Made by a program: the position numbers and the translations under genes | Origin: Chryseobacterium sp. FH2 | GTDB taxonomy: Bacteria > Bacteroidota > Bacteroidia > Flavobacteriales > Weeksellaceae | Reading direction: 5' to 3' | DNA length: 64,000 nt | Assembly: GCF_001045455.1 (NCBI RefSeq) | Contig: NZ_LFNE01000003.1 | Location: 310,001 to 374,000 of the forward strand | Notes under the pieces: generated by a model | What the model saw: the letters and a program-made list of their open reading frames with translations, nothing else | The model's database searches: none | What the model was told of the DNA's origin: nothing | Shown: piece by piece, positions 25,554-35,103 of the stretch | Numbering within the stretch: position 1 is the stretch's first letter | How the letters are laid out: each line of letters begins with the position of its first letter

Positions 25554-26924
25554 ATGATGGTAGATAAATCATATAAATTGACTTTATTCGCTTTAAGTTT
25601 TCTGTTTTTCTCTATAGGTTTTTTTCTCTATGGGAAAGTCAGCAATACTTCCTATCAGGATGTTTATTTTTTACCAATAGGTTTAGGCTTTTTTGTATTA
25701 TTCATTTCAGACATATTTGTAAAGCTTAAATCATACTTTATTTTTTGGATAATTACCATTCAGCAACTCATACGCTATATTGTGATTCCCTGTCTTTTTT
25801 TAGGTGATGAAAAGTTAAGGTTTGGCAGTACTACACTCAACGAAGCTTATGCTGTGGTAATGATGCTGGTGGAATTGTTATTTATATTGTTTGCCTATCA
25901 TATTTGTACTTTTTCAAAACAGAAACCAAAAGTTGGCAAACTAAACTTTTTACCTTTAAATATCATTAATACCGGCTTATTTTTTCTGTTCATCGTGATT
26001 ATTATGACAAACAGAAGCTTCTTAAATAAGTTAAGTTTTGTATGGGATATTTCCACTTATCTAAAGCTTAAAATTTCCGGGGATTTAGAAAACATTTCTC
26101 CTTTAGTAAGTATCATGTTCCCTGTTATGAGGGAGTATATTGTTCTTTTTATCTTTTCAGTAATCAATTCGTTTAAACTAAAACAAGGCACAAAGCTGAT
26201 GCTTTCAATACTTGCCGTATTAATAAATGCATCCATTATTGTAGGGATTAGCCGATTTAGTATTGTATATACTTCTTTTCCTTTAATACTCTTATTAATT
26301 TATTTTTATCCTGCTTACAGGAAAAAAGTAGTTACTTATACGTCTGTTTTCTTTGGGGCTATCATGCTGGTGGCTTCAGTATCTAAGTTTTCCAGAAATA
26401 CAAAAAGTGCTGATGTAGGTGGTTTTTTTAGTATTCATCAATTAAATGCTTATTTTGGAGGAGTAGCCAATTATGCAATAGGATATGATTCATATAAAAA
26501 AAATGAAGTAAATCCTTTTGATAAATATTATTATTTTATCTCAGATATTACCCAAAACATACCTGTACTTTCGAGATTTTCAAGCGATAATTATAAGACA
26601 AATATTAAATTTAATAATCAGATTTATGGAGCAGGCCGCTCACGAGACCAGATTGTACCGGTTTCTATAGCAGGACTTTACCATTTTTCAATTTATTTTT
26701 TTTACCTCTATATATTTGTATTAAGCATTTTAGCTTTTAAATTTGAAAGGAAAGCATATTCTACCAATTCGCCGGTACTGTTCTTTTTATACATTATTCT
26801 GGCTTTTGGCTGTTCCACTTCCATGATGGTTAATATAGGTTCTATTTCTGCAACATTATTTATCAACTTAGTTGTGTTTATACCATTCTTTACAATGATT
26901 AATAAATTAAATTCATCAAAATGA
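25554..26924 (+). CDS. Oligosaccharide repeat-unit polymerase (Wzy-like)
   Basis: A 456-aa protein with about 11-12 hydrophobic segments and a large loop between them, no cleaved signal, and little else conserved, as is usual for Wzy O-antigen/capsule polymerases. It lies between the precursor genes and the flippase of a Wzx/Wzy locus and overlaps the beta-helix gene by four bases. The start is one of two adjacent ATGs (25554 or 25557); an upstream TTG is possible. Function is from topology and position, since Wzy proteins share little sequence. Confidence 0.75.
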   Translation: MMVDKSYKLTLFALSFLFFSIGFFLYGKVSNTSYQDVYFLPIGLGFFVLFISDIFVKLKSYFIFWIITIQQLIRYIVIPCLFLGDEKLRFGSTTLNEAYAVVMMLVELLFILFAYHICTFSKQKPKVGKLNFLPLNIINTGLFFLFIVIIMTNRSFLNKLSFVWDISTYLKLKISGDLENISPLVSIMFPVMREYIVLFIFSVINSFKLKQGTKLMLSILAVLINASIIVGISRFSIVYTSFPLILLLIYFYPAYRKKVVTYTSVFFGAIMLVASVSKFSRNTKSADVGGFFSIHQLNAYFGGVANYAIGYDSYKKNEVNPFDKYYYFISDITQNIPVLSRFSSDNYKTNIKFNNQIYGAGRSRDQIVPVSIAGLYHFSIYFFYLYIFVLSILAFKFERKAYSTNSPVLFFLYIILAFGCSTSMMVNIGSISATLFINLVVFIPFFTMINKLNSSK

Positions 26925-28018
26925 AAAAGGTAATATTCTTATTTTTTGTATTAATATATTTTTGGGGAAATGCTCAATATTATGTTAAAGACCGTTTTTC
27001 AGGGTATTCAACAGTTAAAAGCGAATATTTCAAAACAGCAAAAGATCTTACGGCTTATTTACCAAAAGGATATTCTGTCAGGGGAGATAAAGATTATACC
27101 AATTATATTCAGAAAGGGCTCAATGAAAATACGGCTATTATTATGCCTGATTTTCCTGTTTTGATTAACGAAAACGGGCTGACATTAAAATCAAATCAAA
27201 AAATACTTTTTCAGAAAAGCTCAAAACTGATTATGAAACCTAATAATAAGAGTCGTTACGCGATACTTAGTTTGTCTAATATTCAGAATGTAGATATTTA
27301 TTATCCTAATCTGGCGGGAGACAAACACAATCACTTATCAACTGCCGGACAATGGGGGATGGGAATATACATATTATCATGCAAGAATATCAATATTACA
27401 GGCTCTTCCATCGAAAGTAACTGGGGAGATGGAATTTGTGTAGGAGGCAGAAACGGTATTAATTCTTCAGATATAACAATTAAAAATACAATATTAAGGG
27501 ATAATCGCAGAAACGGGTTGACGATAGGGGGAGTTACCAATCTGCTATTTGAAAATGCCTATATTTCAAATACATCAGGACATAATCCTCAAGCGGGAAT
27601 AGATATTGAGCCGGACAGTAACGATTATGAGATAAAAAACGTCAGGCTTAATAATATACAGACTGAAAATAACGGGAATTACGGTATCATAATCTCCCCT
27701 GGAAATATGGTCGGAAAACAGAAGAAGGCCATTTCGGTTGCCATAAACAATTTTAGAGATAACGGATCTAAAATTGGCTTTGGGCTGGCCGTTACTAGAG
27801 ATAAGCTTAATACAGGATTTGCTCAGCTAGGAGGAAATATAAGTATTAATAATTTTTCTTCACAAAATAATGCAACTGCACAATTTAAATCTTTTAAAGG
27901 TGCTCCGCATCAGGTAAATATTAATATGGATTTTGGGAAATTAAAAACATCTTCTAAAACTACAAATGAATATGGGCAAAAATTAAAAAATAATAATGAA
28001 ACAATTGTCTTAAAATAA
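26921..28018 (+). CDS. Secreted right-handed beta-helix protein (polysaccharide lyase/hydrolase-like)
   Basis: A 365-aa protein with a signal peptide (about 1-18, ending FWGNAQ) and many parallel beta-helix coils, seen in recurring N-x-x-I-T-N/S-x-x-I patterns such as NINITGSSIESNWGDGICVGG and SSDITIKNTILRDNRRNGLTIGG. The fold is that of pectate lyase, GH28 and phage tailspikes. Within a capsule locus such a periplasmic protein may trim, release or epimerise the polymer. No catalytic set can be assigned with confidence. It overlaps both neighbours (ATGA with Wzy, TAATG with Wzx). A decayed relative lies at 34340-34631. Confidence 0.8.
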   Translation: MKKVIFLFFVLIYFWGNAQYYVKDRFSGYSTVKSEYFKTAKDLTAYLPKGYSVRGDKDYTNYIQKGLNENTAIIMPDFPVLINENGLTLKSNQKILFQKSSKLIMKPNNKSRYAILSLSNIQNVDIYYPNLAGDKHNHLSTAGQWGMGIYILSCKNINITGSSIESNWGDGICVGGRNGINSSDITIKNTILRDNRRNGLTIGGVTNLLFENAYISNTSGHNPQAGIDIEPDSNDYEIKNVRLNNIQTENNGNYGIIISPGNMVGKQKKAISVAINNFRDNGSKIGFGLAVTRDKLNTGFAQLGGNISINNFSSQNNATAQFKSFKGAPHQVNINMDFGKLKTSSKTTNEYGQKLKNNNETIVLK

Positions 28019-29268
28019 TGATCAACAGAGTAAAAAATATTTTTAATACGAAGGACAAGAAAGCCTTGTTAGAAAACTTCGTTTCATTATCTGCGTTGCA
28101 GTTATTGGGAATGATGTTGCCATTGATTACTCTGCCCTATATTTTAAGAGTATTAGGGTTTGAGAAATATGGAGTAATTGTCTTTTCAGTATCATTGATA
28201 GCGTATTTTACTTCGTTGACAGATTTTAGTTTTAGGATCACAGCTACCCGTGATGTGGCTATTTACAGAGACAGCCCCAAAAAACTGAATATTATTTACA
28301 GTAAAGTTTTGACGATTAAAACTATTTTCTTATTACTTTCCTGGCTCATCATTGCTATAGCAGTGTTTCTGTATCCACCGTTCTATGAAAATAAAGAAAT
28401 TTATTTTTATACCAGCTTAATGTTATTAGGGTACGTATTATTTCCCGAGTGGTTTTTTCAGGGTATTGAAAAAATGCGCTATATCACATATCTGAATTTA
28501 GGAATTAAGCTTTTTTTCACGTTATGTGTTTTTATTTTTATTAAGAAAGAAAGTGATTTTTGGATTTATCCGCTATTACAAAGTGCGGGAAATATTGGCG
28601 CGGGTTTAGTAGGGCAATATCTGTTAGTAAAAAAATATAAGCTGAAGTTTATATTTCTGCCCTATAAAATGATTCTCAAAACCATTAAAATCAATTCCCC
28701 GATTTTTATCAATCAGTTTGTTCCTACTTTATATAATAATACCAGCACTTTCTTATTAGGAATTTTGGGAACAGCAGAACTGGTAGGCATTTATCAGGCT
28801 ATTTTAACCGTTGTAAATTTGATTGTAAGTTTAATTGAAATCCTTTCCCGAGTATTTTTCCCTTTTTTAAACCGCAAAAAAAATGCTTTTCAATGGTATA
28901 AAAAAATGATGCTGATCACGATAAGTGTAATGATTGTTGGGGCTTTAGTCTTTAATAAAGTTATTTTCTGGTATTTGAATGTGACTTATGACAATGCTTT
29001 TTGGATATTGTTAATATTATCCATAGGCCTTTTCGGATATACGTTGTATAATGTTTTCGGGCTTAATTATTTTATTGTACACAGGCAAGATAAGTTAGTT
29101 ATGAAGAACACCTTAATTTTTTCAATACTAGGTTTTTTTATTACAATTCCATTAATTAAATATTTCACAATTTTTGGATCTGCCATAAGCTTGAGTTTAG
29201 TAAGATGTTTAATTGGTTTCGGCCTCTTTTTTAAATGGTTAAAAAATGATACTAAACAAAATTTATAA
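28018..29268 (+). CDS. Oligosaccharide flippase (Wzx-like)
   Basis: A 416-aa membrane protein of the MATE/MOP superfamily with about 12 hydrophobic helices. The N-terminal LLGMMLPLITLPYILRVLGFEKYGV is the standard start of Wzx/RfbX flippases, and FPEWFFQGIEKMRYIT is a further family motif. It moves lipid-linked repeat units across the inner membrane. Its ATG overlaps the stop of the beta-helix gene, and its end overlaps the acyltransferase gene by 23 bases. Confidence 0.92.
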   Translation: MINRVKNIFNTKDKKALLENFVSLSALQLLGMMLPLITLPYILRVLGFEKYGVIVFSVSLIAYFTSLTDFSFRITATRDVAIYRDSPKKLNIIYSKVLTIKTIFLLLSWLIIAIAVFLYPPFYENKEIYFYTSLMLLGYVLFPEWFFQGIEKMRYITYLNLGIKLFFTLCVFIFIKKESDFWIYPLLQSAGNIGAGLVGQYLLVKKYKLKFIFLPYKMILKTIKINSPIFINQFVPTLYNNTSTFLLGILGTAELVGIYQAILTVVNLIVSLIEILSRVFFPFLNRKKNAFQWYKKMMLITISVMIVGALVFNKVIFWYLNVTYDNAFWILLILSIGLFGYTLYNVFGLNYFIVHRQDKLVMKNTLIFSILGFFITIPLIKYFTIFGSAISLSLVRCLIGFGLFFKWLKNDTKQNL

Positions 29269-29827
29269 TAAGAGTCTTAATTTATTATTAAGTAGCTATT
29301 ACAAAAAAATAAAAAATATTAATTTTTTAGGAAAAGTTTATTTTAAAGGTATTCCTGTGATTTTGAAGCATCAGGATGCCCAAATAATAATAGGAAAAAA
29401 TACATTGATAAATTCTTCAAAAAAAAATTATCATTTAAACATGCATTCTTCCTGTAAATTATTGGCGGATAGGCCTCAAGCTGAGATAATTATCGGTGAA
29501 AACTGTAGAATACACGGTACATGTATTCATGCGGTAAAAAAAATTAAAATTGGGAATAACTGTTTGATTGCTGCTAATACAAATATCATAGATTCCAATG
29601 GTCATATTTTGGCTATGGATAATCCAGTAGATAGATTAAGGATAGCAGATGAAGGAAGGCCAGTCATAATTGAAGATAATGTTTGGATTGGGGCAAATGT
29701 AATAATCTTAGGTGGCACTATTATCAGAGAAGGAGCTGTAATAATGGCAGGGAGTGTTGTAAAAGGAGAAGTTCCTCCGAAAAGTATATATGGAACAGAC
29801 TCATTTAAAGTGATTAAACAGTATTAA
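29246..29827 (+). CDS. Hexapeptide-repeat acyltransferase
   Basis: A 193-aa left-handed beta-helix acyltransferase. The repeats are visible from about residue 70 on (IIIGENCRIHGTCIHA, IKIGNNCLIAANTNIIDSNG) and the C-terminal VIIEDNVWIGANVIILGG is the classic signature of O-acetyltransferases of the NodL/WcaF/VatD type. It probably O-acetylates a sugar of the repeat unit in the cytoplasm using acetyl-CoA. Overlaps the flippase gene by 23 bases. Confidence 0.88.
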   Translation: MILNKIYNKSLNLLLSSYYKKIKNINFLGKVYFKGIPVILKHQDAQIIIGKNTLINSSKKNYHLNMHSSCKLLADRPQAEIIIGENCRIHGTCIHAVKKIKIGNNCLIAANTNIIDSNGHILAMDNPVDRLRIADEGRPVIIEDNVWIGANVIILGGTIIREGAVIMAGSVVKGEVPPKSIYGTDSFKVIKQY

Positions 29828-29831
29828 TAGA

Positions 29832-30854
29832 ATGAAGATAGCAATACATCACCGTAAAGGCAGTTTTTCTGAGCGCTGGATTGAATATTTACAAGAAGAA
29901 AATATACCTTATGTGGTATTGAATGCTTTTGATAATGATATTGTCAGTCAGATAAAGAAAAATCAGATTACCCATTTTATGTGGCATTTTGATCAGAATC
30001 ATTTTGATGATATGTTGCAGGCGAGGGTTTTGTTTAACGCAATTAGTAAAATGGGAATTAAGACATTCCCGAATGAAGATTCATATTGGCATTTTGATGA
30101 TAAGGTGGCACAGAAATACCTTTTAGAAGCATTAGATGTACCATTAGTAAAAGCAGATGTTTTTTATCATAAAAAAGAAGCGGAGGAATATATTGAAAAA
30201 ACTGATTTTCCGAAGGTTTTCAAATTAAAGGGCGGGGCAGGAGCCATCAATGTAAAACTGGTAAAAACAAAAAGACATGCCAGAAAAATTTCCAACCAGG
30301 CATTTGGCCGCGGTTTTAGCGCTTATGATTCGTGGACGGTTTTCACGGATACCATTGAGCGGTTCTGGAGACATAAAAGCCTGCATAATTTTTTTAGGAT
30401 TATAAAGTGGGGCTTTAAAGGGATTTTTGTAGATAAACAATATAAAGTTTTTCCCAAACAGAGAGAATATGTTTATTTCCAGGAATTTATCCCTGGTTTA
30501 GACTACGACATAAGGCTGATTACGATTGGAGAGAAATGTTTTTACCTGAAAAGAAGTACAAGAGATAACGATTTCAGGGCTTCGGGCAGCGGACGGCTTG
30601 AATTTGCCCCGGCAGGGTTTAACCTGAAGGCTGTTGACATCGCTTTTACAACTGCACAAAAACTCAATATGCCATGTGTAGCCTACGATTTCATATTTAA
30701 TTCTGATAATGAGCCGTTATTAGTAGAAATTAGTTATGGATTTCAGCCTTACGTCTATGATAACTGCTTAGGTTTTTATGATAAAAATCTAAACTGGCAC
30801 GAGGCTAAGGTAAACTTGGAATATGAAATTATTGGTAATTTTTTAAAGAAATAA
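29832..30854 (+). CDS. ATP-grasp domain enzyme
   Basis: A 340-aa protein resembling RimK/carbamoyl-phosphate-synthase-type ATP-grasp ligases: FPNEDSYWHFDDKVAQKYLL near residue 80, a glycine-rich lysine segment PKVFKLKGGAGAINVKLV near 128-144, and a C-terminal metal-binding region YDFIFNSDNEPLLVEISY. Such enzymes join a carboxylate to an amine using ATP. In a locus that makes an N-acetyl-hexosaminuronic acid, a plausible job is amide formation on the uronate or attachment of an amino acid; this is inference. Confidence 0.75.
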   Translation: MKIAIHHRKGSFSERWIEYLQEENIPYVVLNAFDNDIVSQIKKNQITHFMWHFDQNHFDDMLQARVLFNAISKMGIKTFPNEDSYWHFDDKVAQKYLLEALDVPLVKADVFYHKKEAEEYIEKTDFPKVFKLKGGAGAINVKLVKTKRHARKISNQAFGRGFSAYDSWTVFTDTIERFWRHKSLHNFFRIIKWGFKGIFVDKQYKVFPKQREYVYFQEFIPGLDYDIRLITIGEKCFYLKRSTRDNDFRASGSGRLEFAPAGFNLKAVDIAFTTAQKLNMPCVAYDFIFNSDNEPLLVEISYGFQPYVYDNCLGFYDKNLNWHEAKVNLEYEIIGNFLKK

Positions 30855-30861
30855 ATTTCTC

Positions 30862-32031
30862 ATGAAGATATTATTTGTTGAGGCTGTTCAGAATTATGGT
30901 GGTGCAAGAAAAAGTACCGTAGAATTAGCCGGGCGGTTACAGGAAAAAGATCATGGAGTAAAAATAATAGATTTTTGGGGAACCTGCGAACCTTTCGTAA
31001 AGGCAATGGAAGAACGCGGTGTCAGTTATGCCATTCTAGATAAAAGGCAGACTCCGGTAATACTTACAAGTTCCAATAAACTAAAAAAGTTTTTAAACTA
31101 TGTGAAGTATGTGCAGTTATTGTTGTCCTACAGGAAAAAAGTAAAACTGCTGATTAATGATTTTCAGCCGGATCTTATTATTGTAAACAATACAAAAACT
31201 TTATCGATTCTATCAAAATCCAGAAATTATAAAATTGCATTTTTTGCAAGAGGCTGGTTTCTTCCAAAGACCGTTACCCGCGTCAATACCTTTTTGATTA
31301 AGAAATTAACAGATATTTATATAGGAGTTTCCCAATCGACAAGACAGGCTATTTTTGCCGGAGGGTTTGCTCCATTGGAAGATATTTATACTGTGCCTAA
31401 TGCCATAGATTATGCCAAGCTCCTAAATGATTTTAAAAATAAGGAAAATACGGTGAACTGGGGTGCTGAGCAAACGGACAGGCCTTTTGTAATAATGCAT
31501 TGTGGAGGGTTTTTACCAACAAAGGGACAAAATATCACAATAGAGATAGCAAAAAAACTCAAACATGAGAATGTTAATTTTAAAATCCTTTTAGTAGGAA
31601 TTATTTATAAAGGCGGGGCTTCCCAAAAATATTATGATAAGATTATCAACCAGATTAAAGCTGAGCAGTTAGAGGAATATTTTGAAATTATCTTGAACAA
31701 AAGTGATGTTTTAGAATATTTCGAAAAAATGGATGTTTTACTGCATCCGTCAGCAACAGAAGGGTTGCCGCGTGTCGTGATGGAAGCAATGGCTTTTGGA
31801 AAACCGGTAATTGGCAATGCTGTAGGCGGAATGACAGATTATATTTTACACGGATTTACAGGATATCTTACCAATTTTAATGCGGTTGAAGATTATATTA
31901 GGTACTGTGATGTTTTGCAAAAAGATAAAGAGCTGTATGGCTTTATTTCAAAAAACGCATCCGAGCTTATCAAAAATAGCTATACGGCTGATAACCAAAT
32001 TGAGCAGTTGCTAAAAATTAAGATTAAATAA
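30862..32031 (+). CDS. Glycosyltransferase family 4
   Basis: A 389-aa GT-B enzyme of family 4: N-terminal MKILFVEAVQNYGGARKSTV with glycine loop, and the C-terminal donor-site motif EGLPRVVMEAMAFGKPVI with both glutamates of the EX7E signature. It adds one sugar to the growing lipid-linked repeat unit in the cytoplasm. Donor and linkage cannot be read. Seven bases after the ATP-grasp gene and six bases before the next glycosyltransferase. Confidence 0.92.
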   Translation: MKILFVEAVQNYGGARKSTVELAGRLQEKDHGVKIIDFWGTCEPFVKAMEERGVSYAILDKRQTPVILTSSNKLKKFLNYVKYVQLLLSYRKKVKLLINDFQPDLIIVNNTKTLSILSKSRNYKIAFFARGWFLPKTVTRVNTFLIKKLTDIYIGVSQSTRQAIFAGGFAPLEDIYTVPNAIDYAKLLNDFKNKENTVNWGAEQTDRPFVIMHCGGFLPTKGQNITIEIAKKLKHENVNFKILLVGIIYKGGASQKYYDKIINQIKAEQLEEYFEIILNKSDVLEYFEKMDVLLHPSATEGLPRVVMEAMAFGKPVIGNAVGGMTDYILHGFTGYLTNFNAVEDYIRYCDVLQKDKELYGFISKNASELIKNSYTADNQIEQLLKIKIK

Positions 32032-32037
32032 CCGGAT

Positions 32038-32904
32038 ATGAAGAATGACAGAATTGCAGTAGTAACCCCGGTTTATAATGGCGCACATACTATCGAAAGG
32101 TCGATTAGGTCATTATTGAACCAGACTTTTAGTAGCTGGGTCAGTGTTATTGTGAATGATGGGTCTACAGATGAAACAGCGAAGATCCTTGAAAAGTATC
32201 AGGACGATGAGAGGTTTTACATCATCAATTTGGCGAGTAATGTAGGAAGAGGTGCTGCAAGGAAAATAGCACTGGAAAAAGTAAAAGAAATTAATGCGAA
32301 GTATATATGCATGCTGGATGCAGATGACCTATACTATCCTGATAAGTTGAAATGGCAATATGATTATATGGAACTCCATCAGGATATAGCTTTGTTGTCC
32401 TGTTCTATAGGGTATATTGATGATAAGAATAATCTTTTGGGAGTTCTTGAGACATTTGATAAAGAACATATCCTGACATTTGACCATTACACTGATTATA
32501 AAGCGGTTCCTCATGCGTGCTCTATCATCAGGCTTTCTGAAATCGGGAATATAACTTTTGACGAAAAACTGCTGCTTGGCCAGGATCAGGACTTTATGAT
32601 CAGGATGTTGAAGAAAAAAAAGTATGCATTTATACCTAAAATAGGGTATTTATATAACAGAACAGATTCTTTTTCTTTCAAAAAATATAAAAAGTCATTA
32701 GAGCTGGCTTTTTATGCTAAAAAGAAATTAGGCTTGGGTATGTTAGATTTATTAAGAATATATATAATCAATCAGGTAAAGGTAATGTACGTAGGAATCC
32801 TGTGTCTTGTCGGAAAGGAAAAGATTTATTTAGATAAAATTGGTCGTCCGCCACATCAGAATGAGTTACAGGAGCACGAAAATAAACTGATTTTAAATTT
32901 ATAA
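32038..32904 (+). CDS. Glycosyltransferase family 2
   Basis: A 288-aa GT-A enzyme of family 2: N-terminal IAVVTPVYNGAHTIERSIRSL, NDGSTDET, the metal-binding YICMLDADDLYYPDKL (DXD-type) and the later QDQDFMIRML region. It should be the second sugar-adding enzyme of the repeat unit. Length and motifs are complete. Sixty bases separate it from the CapK-like gene. Confidence 0.92.
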   Translation: MKNDRIAVVTPVYNGAHTIERSIRSLLNQTFSSWVSVIVNDGSTDETAKILEKYQDDERFYIINLASNVGRGAARKIALEKVKEINAKYICMLDADDLYYPDKLKWQYDYMELHQDIALLSCSIGYIDDKNNLLGVLETFDKEHILTFDHYTDYKAVPHACSIIRLSEIGNITFDEKLLLGQDQDFMIRMLKKKKYAFIPKIGYLYNRTDSFSFKKYKKSLELAFYAKKKLGLGMLDLLRIYIINQVKVMYVGILCLVGKEKIYLDKIGRPPHQNELQEHENKLILNL

Positions 32905-32963
32905 ATCATATCTCCTTGCAAGTATTAAAGAGATGAGAAAATGATAAAACATACTAACTGAAA

Positions 32964-34343
32964 ATGAAAGAGAAAATATATAAAATATTACCTGATTTTC
33001 TTCAAAATTTTATGGTTTATATCTATAACAGACAGGCTTATAAAAGAAGATATGGAGGGGAATATGAAAATTTCAGGAAAGAAAAAAAAGATAATCGCAC
33101 ATTATCATTAGAAGAATTGAAAGAATATCAAAAAAACAGATATTCCAGATTGATAGAATTCGCAATTCAGAATTCAGAATATTATAAAAAATCAATTGGG
33201 AATATTGATAATGCGGTTTTAATAGAAAATATTTCCAGTTTACCAATCGTTAATAAGGAAGTATTCCGCAATAATATTGATGCCATTATTGTAAAAACTT
33301 CTGAAAAGTTGGAAAAATCTAAGACGGGAGGTACTACGGGAAAATCTCTGGAAGTTAAGTTTTTTGTCAGAGACAGTCAGGAAAGATTTGCCTTTTTAGA
33401 TGATTTCAGGTCTAGATTTGGATATGAATTGGGAAAAAAAACAGCTTGGTTTTCCGGAAAAAGTTTACTGACAGATCGAGATATTAAAAAGAAAAGATTC
33501 TGGAAGACAGATTTTATAAATAATGTCCGTTATTACTCTACATTTCATATCAAAGATGATTATCTTAAATACTATGTAGAAAATTTATTGAGCTATGCAC
33601 CCGAATATTTAGTGGGATTTCCCTCTACAATATTAGAGATTGCTAAATATGGTCTGGCTAACGGGTATGATTTTCCGGAAAATACGGTAAAGGCAGTTTT
33701 TCCAACCGCAGAAACCATTACCGCAGAAACGAGATATCATATTGAAAAATTTTTTAAAACAAAGCTTTATAACCAATATGCTTCTTCTGAGGGAGCTCCT
33801 TTTATCATTGAATGTAAAGAAGGTAATCTTCATTTAGAATTGCAAAGCGGTGTTTTTGAAGTTTTAGATGAAAATGATCAGCCTGCAAAATCAGGAAGGT
33901 TAATAGTTACTTCATTTACAACAGCTGCGACGCCATTGATAAGATATGATATAGGCGATTCGATAACACTTGAAGAAGCTGATAAAAAATGCAGTTGTGG
34001 AAATAATAATCCTTTGGTGAAAGAAATTTTAGGGAGAATTGACGATTTTATTTATTCAGTTGAAAATGGGAAAATCAATTTGGGGAATGTTTCCAATACT
34101 TTAAAAGATACAAAGGGAATTATTAGGTTTCAGGCTGTACAAAACAAATTAGAAGAGCTGGATTTGTATGTAGTAGCTGATAAAGAAATTTATTCAAAAC
34201 AAATTGAAAAAATATTTATTGGGAACTGGAAAGACAGAGTAGGAAACTCTATGAAAATACATTTACATTATGTAAATGAGATTCCTGTAGAAGCTAGTGG
34301 CAAATACAGAATTGTAAAAAATAATATAAAAAATTTATTGTGA
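32964..34343 (+). CDS. CapK/phenylacetate-CoA-ligase-like adenylating enzyme
   Basis: A 459-aa protein of the ANL adenylate-forming superfamily in the CapK subgroup. The ATP motif SKTGGTTGKSLEVKF is at about residues 117-131, YNQYASSEGAPF (motif A5-like) and LIRYDIGDS (A8-like) follow. CapK-type proteins are frequent in capsule loci and are thought to activate a carboxylic acid; none is firmly characterised to my knowledge. Together with the ATP-grasp enzyme it suggests acyl or amino-acid decoration of the polymer. A decayed gene begins at its stop codon. Confidence 0.85.
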   Translation: MKEKIYKILPDFLQNFMVYIYNRQAYKRRYGGEYENFRKEKKDNRTLSLEELKEYQKNRYSRLIEFAIQNSEYYKKSIGNIDNAVLIENISSLPIVNKEVFRNNIDAIIVKTSEKLEKSKTGGTTGKSLEVKFFVRDSQERFAFLDDFRSRFGYELGKKTAWFSGKSLLTDRDIKKKRFWKTDFINNVRYYSTFHIKDDYLKYYVENLLSYAPEYLVGFPSTILEIAKYGLANGYDFPENTVKAVFPTAETITAETRYHIEKFFKTKLYNQYASSEGAPFIIECKEGNLHLELQSGVFEVLDENDQPAKSGRLIVTSFTTAATPLIRYDIGDSITLEEADKKCSCGNNNPLVKEILGRIDDFIYSVENGKINLGNVSNTLKDTKGIIRFQAVQNKLEELDLYVVADKEIYSKQIEKIFIGNWKDRVGNSMKIHLHYVNEIPVEASGKYRIVKNNIKNLL

Positions 34344-34631
34344 AAATTATAAAATCATTTTTAAGAGGTAGAATTATAAGCAATGCCGGAAGAAATGGAA
34401 TAACAATTGCTGGAAGTAAAGATGTACTGTTAAAAAAATCTATTAATTACAAATATTAATGGGAATGATCCTATGGCAGGCATTGATATTAATAATGCAA
34501 ATATAGGTGTAGCTCTGTATTTAGGACATTCCGGTGAGCAAACTATATTAAAATCAGTTAGAATTTGCTGCGACAATATTTCAGTTGAGAATTTCAATAC
34601 AGGAATCTTGCAGGATATGAAACTAACCTGA
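34340..34631 (+). pseudogene. Decayed beta-helix gene fragment
   Basis: From a GTG at 34340 a frame reads to a stop at 34457-34459 and contains GRNGITIAGSKDVLLKKSI, closely resembling RRNGLTIGGVTNLLFENAY of the secreted beta-helix protein of this locus. After a one-base frame change it continues from about 34455 as INGNDPMAGIDINNANIG, matching the region AGIDIEPDSNDY of that protein, to a stop at 34629-34631. The order of both pieces matches the intact gene, so this is a truncated, frameshifted relative. No signal peptide remains. Confidence 0.7.
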
Positions 34632-35103
34632 TATCAAAAAATTGTATTAAAAACAGCATTAGAGTAGAATTGAGAATCATCTACATCAATAATCAGTTAG
34701 TCGGGAGTATGTGATGTATATCCCAGGTAGAAAAAAGTACTAGCATGGTTGTTTTCAGATATAATCTGACTTTACAGGAGGAAGTACTCGACAACAAAAA
34801 ACTATAAACCAAAACAGAAAAACACACAAAGACAGAACGGGAAATTATGATCTTCCGGAATTGAAGCAGCATTGATTTCAGAACTAAATTCCATGGAACT
34901 AGGGAGGATTTTATAGCTGATTCATATGATGTGGCATAGTGTCTTAAAAAATCCCAAACAAGGGAATAACAGGTGCAGATAGGAATATTTCGGTTAATGA
35001 TGCTTTGTCATCAAAAAATATATAAAAAATACACAAAAGATATAAAGGGAAAATTATTAATTGGTTTAAAATGCAAGGAATAATAAATAAATAGTAAAAG
35101 AAT
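34632..35103. other. Non-coding remnant region, no gene recognised
   Basis: Stops occur often in all frames. Short stretches look like former coding sequence, for example ITGADRNISVNDALSSKN near 34950-35020 on the plus strand, but I cannot assign them. Probably further debris of the rearrangement that left the beta-helix fragment. Confidence 0.45.
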
